Part shown: positions 21,220 to 24,884 of the stretch, piece by piece | Numbering within the stretch: position 1 is the stretch's first letter | Layout: each line of letters starts with the position of its first letter | Assembly: GCA_036835325.1 (NCBI GenBank) | Contig: DAITMF010000046.1 | Span: 1-24,884, forward strand | Source of the DNA: CAMCHP01 sp036835325 | GTDB taxonomy: Bacteria > Bacteroidota > Bacteroidia > Flavobacteriales_D > Sanyastnellaceae | Length of the DNA: 24,884 nucleotides | Reading direction: 5' to 3' | The notes under the pieces: model-generated | Database searches by the model: none | What the model was told of the DNA's origin: nothing | The model's input: only the letters and a program-made list of their open reading frames with translations | Program-made: the position numbers and the translations under genes

Positions 21220-22309
21220 TGAAGCGGAAGTGCATGATATCACCGTCTTGAACAACGTACTCCTTGCCCTCAACGCCCATCTTACCGGCCTCTTTTACAG
21301 CCTGTTCGCTGCCCAGACTTACAAAATCGTTGAACTTCATCACCTCGGCACGAATGAATCCTTTTTGGAAGTCGCTGTGAATCACTCCGGCCGCTTCAGG
21401 AGCCGTGAAGCCCTTGCGGATGGTCCATGCGCGTACTTCCTTTACCCCTGCCGTGAAGTAGGTTTGAAGGTTGAGCAAACGGTAGGCCGCTTTGATGAGC
21501 TTGGCTACCCCAGGCTCTTCGAGACCGAGGTCGCTGAGGAACATTGCGCGCTCTTCGGGGTCTTCAAGTTCGGCGATTTCGGCCTCAATGGCTGCGCCAA
21601 TGACAATGATTTCGGCGTTCTCATTCGCAACGGCAGTGCGCACGCCCTCGACGTATGCATTGCCTGATTTCACAGAGCCCTCATCAACGTTGCACACGTA
21701 CATTACGGGCTTCGAGGTGATGAGTTGGAGGTCTTTCATCAAGGGCTGCTCCTTCTCGTCGAGGTCAATTGTGCGAGCTGACAGGCCAGCTTCCAGCGTG
21801 GTTTTGATGCGTGTGTAGAACTCGAGCACCTTGGCAGCTTCTTTGTCGCCTGTGCGCGCCGCCTTGCCGATTTTTTCGATGCGGGCCTGCAGCGTCTCGA
21901 GGTCTTTCAATTGAAGCTCAATGTCGATGATTTCTTTGTCGCGGATGGGGTCAACGCTGCCATCAACGTGCACCACATTGCCATCGTCGAAGCAGCGTAA
22001 AACATGCAGAATGGCATCGGTTTCGCGAATGTTTGCAAGGAATTTGTTGCCAAGTCCTTCCCCTTTGCTGGCCCCTTTCACGAGGCCGGCTATATCGACA
22101 ATTTCAACGCTTGTTGGCACAAGGTTCTGCGGCTTGACAATGTCGGCCAATAGGTTAAGGCGCTCGTCGGGCACCGTAATCATGCCCACATTGGGCTCAA
22201 TGGTGCAGAACGGAAAGTTTGCACTTTGTGCTTTCGCATTTGACAGGCAGTTGAACAAGGTTGATTTACCTACGTTCGGAAGGCCTACGATACCGCATTT
22301 CAAACCCAT
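21212..22309 (-). CDS. ychF: Redox-regulated ATPase YchF (OLA1)
   Basis: A 365-residue cytosolic Obg-family P-loop ATPase that binds ribosomes. Seen are the P-loop GLPNVGKSTLFN (9-20), switch regions with FPFCTIEPN and VDIAGLVKGASKGEGLGN, and the NVDEGS segment in place of the usual NKxD guanine motif, which explains the ATP preference of the family. The C-terminal TGS domain covers about the last 90 residues (LQTYFTAGVKEVRAWTIRKG to the end DGDIMHFRFNV). It heads an operon with the lipoprotein and rhomboid genes. Upstream is an 8-bp box TAAATTCG (22342-22335, reverse strand), one mismatch from the -7 consensus but without a -33 element. Confidence 0.98.
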   Translation of the reverse strand: MGLKCGIVGLPNVGKSTLFNCLSNAKAQSANFPFCTIEPNVGMITVPDERLNLLADIVKPQNLVPTSVEIVDIAGLVKGASKGEGLGNKFLANIRETDAILHVLRCFDDGNVVHVDGSVDPIRDKEIIDIELQLKDLETLQARIEKIGKAARTGDKEAAKVLEFYTRIKTTLEAGLSARTIDLDEKEQPLMKDLQLITSKPVMYVCNVDEGSVKSGNAYVEGVRTAVANENAEIIVIGAAIEAEIAELEDPEERAMFLSDLGLEEPGVAKLIKAAYRLLNLQTYFTAGVKEVRAWTIRKGFTAPEAAGVIHSDFQKGFIRAEVMKFNDFVSLGSEQAVKEAGKMGVEGKEYVVQDGDIMHFRFNV

Positions 22310-22429
22310 AATGGCGCGTGTTTTTTTGAGGATGCGAATTTAATGATTTGGAAAGGATGAGCACTGCTTTATTCACACCGCCTTTTCATAACTCGAACGC
22401 AGAGGGTTGTTTTCACGCTCGTGGCCTTG

Positions 22430-22438
22430 GGATGGATG
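22430..22438 (+). repeat. GGATGGATG element upstream of transketolase
   Basis: The 9-mer follows GGCCTTG and ends 33 nt before the transketolase start codon, co-oriented with it. The -7 box TACTTTTG begins 3 nt after it. Confidence 0.6.
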
Positions 22439-22441
22439 CAG

Positions 22442-22449
22442 TACTTTTG
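22442..22449 (+). promoter_or_regulatory. -7 box TACTTTTG for the transketolase operon
   Basis: A perfect TAnnTTTG match 22 nt before the start codon at 22472. No TTTG lies at the usual -33 distance; instead the GGATGGATG element sits directly upstream. Confidence 0.45.
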
Positions 22450-22471
22450 GGGCAGCTTAAGGCACTCATTC

Positions 22472-23317
22472 ATGTCAACACACCACGACCTTCCTCGCAT
22501 TGCTTCGCAAGTGAGACGTGACATCGTTCGGATGGTTCACGCAGTAAATTCCGGCCACCCAGGCGGCTCGCTTGGATGCACCGACTATTTTGTCACCCTA
22601 TATTTTGACGTCATGAAGCTCAACGCTCCTGACTTCTCCATGGATGGGAGTGGCGAAGACCTTTTTTTCCTTTCGAACGGACACATTTCGCCGGTGTGGT
22701 ACAGCGTGCTTGCACGCCGCGGGTACTTTGAGGTGAGTGAACTCGCGACCTTCCGTAAGATCAACAGCCGTTTGCAAGGCCACCCTGCAACCGAAGAAGG
22801 ACTGCCCGGCATTCGTGTGGCTTCGGGCTCGCTCGGACAAGGGCTTTCAGTGGCCCTCGGCGCTGCCCAAGCCAAAAAATTGAACGGCGATGCAAGCTTG
22901 GTCTACAGTTTGCACGGCGATGGCGAAATGCAGGAAGGACAAATCTGGGAGGCGGCGATGTACGCTGCTCACCACAAGATTGACAACATTATCTCGACCA
23001 TCGACTACAACGGCCAACAAATTGACGGCTCGCTCGAAGACGTAATGAGCTTGGGCGATTTGCGCGCCAAATGGGAAGCCTTCGGCTGGATGGTGATGGA
23101 GATGGACGGCCACGACTATACGTCGTTGCGCACTGTTCTTGCGGCAGCCAAAGCTGCAACCGGAAAAGGTAAACCGATCATGATTTTGATGCGCACCGGA
23201 ATGGGCAAAGGCGTTGACTTCATGGAAGGCTCACACAAATGGCATGGCGTGGCTCCGAACGATGAGCAACTTGCCTCTGCCCTCGCTCAGCTTGAAGAAA
23301 CACTTGGTGATTACTGA
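22472..23317 (+). CDS. tkt: Transketolase, N-terminal (thiamine-diphosphate-binding) subunit
   Basis: A 281-residue N-terminal half of a split transketolase of the non-oxidative pentose phosphate pathway. Motifs are NSGHPGGSLGCTDY (26-39), LSNGHISPVWYS, the GSLGQGLSVALGAA stretch and the ThDP-Mg signature GDGEMQEGQIWEAA followed by a DYNGQQID segment. The start MSTHHDLPRIA at 22472 is preferred. The frame continues 17 codons upstream through the repeated element and the -7 box, with no family similarity. The C-terminal subunit gene follows after 14 nt, and both are needed for an active enzyme. Confidence 0.96.
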   Translation: MSTHHDLPRIASQVRRDIVRMVHAVNSGHPGGSLGCTDYFVTLYFDVMKLNAPDFSMDGSGEDLFFLSNGHISPVWYSVLARRGYFEVSELATFRKINSRLQGHPATEEGLPGIRVASGSLGQGLSVALGAAQAKKLNGDASLVYSLHGDGEMQEGQIWEAAMYAAHHKIDNIISTIDYNGQQIDGSLEDVMSLGDLRAKWEAFGWMVMEMDGHDYTSLRTVLAAAKAATGKGKPIMILMRTGMGKGVDFMEGSHKWHGVAPNDEQLASALAQLEETLGDY

Positions 23318-23331
23318 AAAACAGACCCGCT

Positions 23332-24288
23332 ATGAAAACCTTTACCGTAACCGGAAAAAAAGATACCCGTTCGGGCTTTGGCGCAGGTCTGCTCGAACTT
23401 GGGAAAACCAACCCGAATGTGGTGGCGCTTTGCGCTGACCTCACCGGATCGTTGAAAATGGACGCGTTTCGCGATGCCTTTCCTGACCGTTTCTTTCAGG
23501 TAGGAATCGCAGAAGCGAACATGATTGGTCTTGCCGCTGGCATGACCATCGGCGGGAAAATTCCATTCACAGGCACCTTTGCCAACTTCTCTACAGGCCG
23601 GGTATACGATCAGATTCGTCAATCGGTGGCCTATTCAGGCAAGAACGTGAAGATTTGTGCATCGCATGCCGGCTTGACCCTTGGCGAAGACGGTGCCACG
23701 CACCAAATCTTGGAAGACATTGGTATGATGCAGATGCTCCCGCACATGGTGGTTATCAATCCATGTGATTACAACCAAACCAAAGCAGCAACCATTGCCA
23801 TTGCCGATCATGAGGGCCCGGTTTACCTCCGTTTTGGTCGTCCAAGCGTGCCGATTTTCACCCCTGAAGACCAAAAATTTGAAATTGGCAAAGGAATTGT
23901 ACTGAATGAAGGGACGGATGTGACCATTTTCGCCACAGGTCACCTCGTTTGGCGTGCCATTGAGGCCGGACAAGCGCTGCATGAAAAGGGCATTTCAGTT
24001 GAAATCATCAACATTCACACCATCAAACCGTTGGATGAGACACTCGTAGTCGCCTCTGCCAAGAAAACCGGTGCTGTGGTAACCGCCGAAGAGCACCAAA
24101 TCATTGGTGGTTTAGGTAGCGTGGTTGCCCAAACGCTTTCGAAGCATGCCCCCACTCCGATCGAATTCGTTGGAGTGAACAACAGCTTTGGCGAAAGTGG
24201 AACACCCGATCAGCTTATGACCAAGTACGGTTTAGATGCCATTGACATTGTCAAAGCATGTGAGCGAGCCATTGCGCGAAAAGCATAA
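23332..24288 (+). CDS. tkt: Transketolase, C-terminal (pyrimidine-binding) subunit
   Basis: A 318-residue partner of the preceding subunit. The pyrimidine-binding domain shows FFQVGIAEANMIGLAAGM, with the catalytic Glu that activates thiamine diphosphate, then GTFANFSTGRVYDQIRQSVA and GLTLGEDGATHQ. The C-terminal domain includes VYLRFGRPSVPIF, INIHTIKPLDE and TAEEHQIIGGLGS. Splitting of transketolase into two adjacent genes is common in bacteria and archaea. It forms the end of the operon; a strong hairpin terminator lies 23 nt after the stop codon. Confidence 0.96.
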   Translation: MKTFTVTGKKDTRSGFGAGLLELGKTNPNVVALCADLTGSLKMDAFRDAFPDRFFQVGIAEANMIGLAAGMTIGGKIPFTGTFANFSTGRVYDQIRQSVAYSGKNVKICASHAGLTLGEDGATHQILEDIGMMQMLPHMVVINPCDYNQTKAATIAIADHEGPVYLRFGRPSVPIFTPEDQKFEIGKGIVLNEGTDVTIFATGHLVWRAIEAGQALHEKGISVEIINIHTIKPLDETLVVASAKKTGAVVTAEEHQIIGGLGSVVAQTLSKHAPTPIEFVGVNNSFGESGTPDQLMTKYGLDAIDIVKACERAIARKA

Positions 24289-24304
24289 ACGAAAAATACA
24301 GTGC

Positions 24305-24341
24305 AAAAAAAAACGGCTGCCCGAGGGTAGCCGTTTTTTTT
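24305..24341. terminator. Strong bidirectional terminator after transketolase
   Basis: A-run, ACGGCT-g-CCC, two-base loop GA, GGG-t-AGCCGT, then eight T. The stem is nine paired bases with one internal mismatch. It serves the transketolase operon on the forward strand and, through the A-run on the left, the convergent Cys-rich protein on the reverse strand. Confidence 0.92.
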
Positions 24342-24354
24342 GGTTGAAGCAAAC

Positions 24355-24884
24355 TCAGTATGCACAGAAACCACCAAAAAGCGGCAGGAATATGAGCAAG
24401 TCCGATACGTTGATCACACCATTATTGTCTAAGTCGGCTGAACACGCAGTTGACTCAGGAAATACGCACAAGGCATTGTCGCATGTTGCGTTGGGGTCAA
24501 AATTGAGTGCATTCGAATCGGTACAGCCCGGGTATCCACAGCTTCCATCGTCAAGGAGTGCGAGTGGGTCGTAGTTGCATGAAAAACTGTATGTGCAGCC
24601 AGAAATGCATGAAGTGTAATTATCTAAACAGGGACCATCCCAACTGCTATTGACACAGAACGGGTCATTGGCAATCACATCAAAGGCGCAGCTCTGAGAC
24701 GGCGCTTCAATGTATCCGAGGAATGGGCCGTCGCAGCTAACAATAGCAGGTGTACCGCCACCACTGCCTCCGAAAGGTATAACGGAAGCACCGCATGGGT
24801 CAGGAATGTAAATGGTAGGGTTCACGCAGCCATAGGCACATGTCGTGTACGCATTCTGACAAAAAGCATCCCAGTTAAGGAATA
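24355..24884 (-). CDS. Secreted Cys-rich repeat protein with C-terminal dockerin-like EF-hand, 5' end missing
   Basis: The reverse frame stays open from the stop at 24355 to the right edge, giving the last 176 or so residues of a larger surface or secreted protein. Two Cys-rich modules share WD-x2-C-x3-Y-x2-C-x2-GC: one in NWDAFCQNAYTTCAYGC at the edge, one in SSWDGPCLDNYTSCISGC. Two further repeats follow: GCTYSFSCNYDPLALLDDGSC (written in parts: GCTYSFSC, NYDPLA, DDGSC) and GCTDSNALNFDPNATC. This type is common in extracellular flavobacterial proteins. The end is a dockerin-like calcium loop, ADLDNNGVINVSDLLIFL, finishing FGGFCAY. Disulfide-rich, Ca-binding and probably extracellular. The GTG at 24825 is an internal codon, not a start. 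Confidence 0.82.
   Translation of the reverse strand, partial: FLNWDAFCQNAYTTCAYGCVNPTIYIPDPCGASVIPFGGSGGGTPAIVSCDGPFLGYIEAPSQSCAFDVIANDPFCVNSSWDGPCLDNYTSCISGCTYSFSCNYDPLALLDDGSCGYPGCTDSNALNFDPNATCDNALCVFPESTACSADLDNNGVINVSDLLIFLPLFGGFCAY

Noticed and set aside
23085..23110. A further copy of the repeated element (GGCTGGATGGTGATGG) inside transketolase
   Set aside because: It lacks the second GATG in register and lies deep in a conserved coding region, so it is not counted.
1..24884. CRISPR arrays, tRNA or rRNA genes, insertion sequences, prophage or toxin-antitoxin loci
   Set aside because: No regularly spaced repeats, cloverleaf-like segments, transposase or phage motifs were seen. Nearly all sequence is accounted for by ordinary chromosomal genes.

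Overview
The window looks like a chromosome segment of a free-living aquatic Bacteroidota, most likely in or near Flavobacteriales. Pointers are a proteorhodopsin, a CarboxypepD-regulatory/plug/barrel TonB-type receptor, a LuxC-like acyl-CoA reductase next to a dicluster ferredoxin, an NfeD-stomatin pair, a split transketolase, a secreted Cys-rich protein with GCTDxxAxNxDPxA-type repeats, and promoter-like sites of the Bacteroidota pattern (TTTG, about 20 nt, TAnnTTTG). Base composition is close to half G+C by eye, high for many marine flavobacteria. No rRNA, tRNA, CRISPR array, insertion sequence or phage gene was seen, and genes are packed with very short gaps.

Layout: (1) 1-2791, an aldehyde-oxidation module: the start of a DUF779 gene, a terminator, an NAD-dependent aldehyde dehydrogenase and a divergent AraC-family regulator. 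(2) 2792-4468, a pair of palindromic repeats, a PhnA/YjdM-like zinc-ribbon gene, a secreted NTF2-like protein and a Yip1-like membrane protein. (3) 4549-6971, LuxC-like acyl-CoA reductase divergent from a ferredoxin, then a secreted protein of unknown function. (4) 7024-7779, a green-type proton-pumping rhodopsin bounded by a bidirectional terminator. (5) 7962-9375, Smr-domain protein and MazG. (6) 9415-12287, PagL-like outer-membrane deacylase, Mpo1-like dioxygenase and a divergent Nramp-type transporter started by TTG. (7) 12325-15184, NfeD, SPFH/stomatin and a class-3-like aldehyde dehydrogenase in one operon. (8) 15254-17088, an arginyltransferase-like protein overlapping exonuclease III tail to tail. 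(9) 17180-20107, a large TonB-type receptor and a FtsB/DivIC-like protein. (10) 20097-22309, an overlapping operon of YchF, an NTF2-like lipoprotein and rhomboid protease. (11) 22472-24288, split transketolase, a strong terminator, and (12) the C-terminal part of a secreted Cys-rich repeat protein running off the right edge.

The most unusual signal is not a gene. The 9-mer GGATGGATG, often extended to a T-run followed by GGGGATGGATG, occurs at nine loci where about 0.2 copies are expected by chance. Seven of the nine lie within about 50 nt of a gene start and all seven read in the direction of that gene. Some are upstream of the start codon; others lie inside signal-peptide codons, in more than one reading frame. 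This points to a nucleotide-level element, perhaps acting in promoters or mRNA leaders, whose function I cannot name.

Metabolically the window mixes aldehyde and fatty-acyl chemistry (two aldehyde dehydrogenases, acyl-CoA reductase, Mpo1-like dioxygenase, lipid A deacylase-like protein), light-driven proton pumping, envelope maintenance, and housekeeping functions (MazG, exonuclease III, YchF, transketolase).
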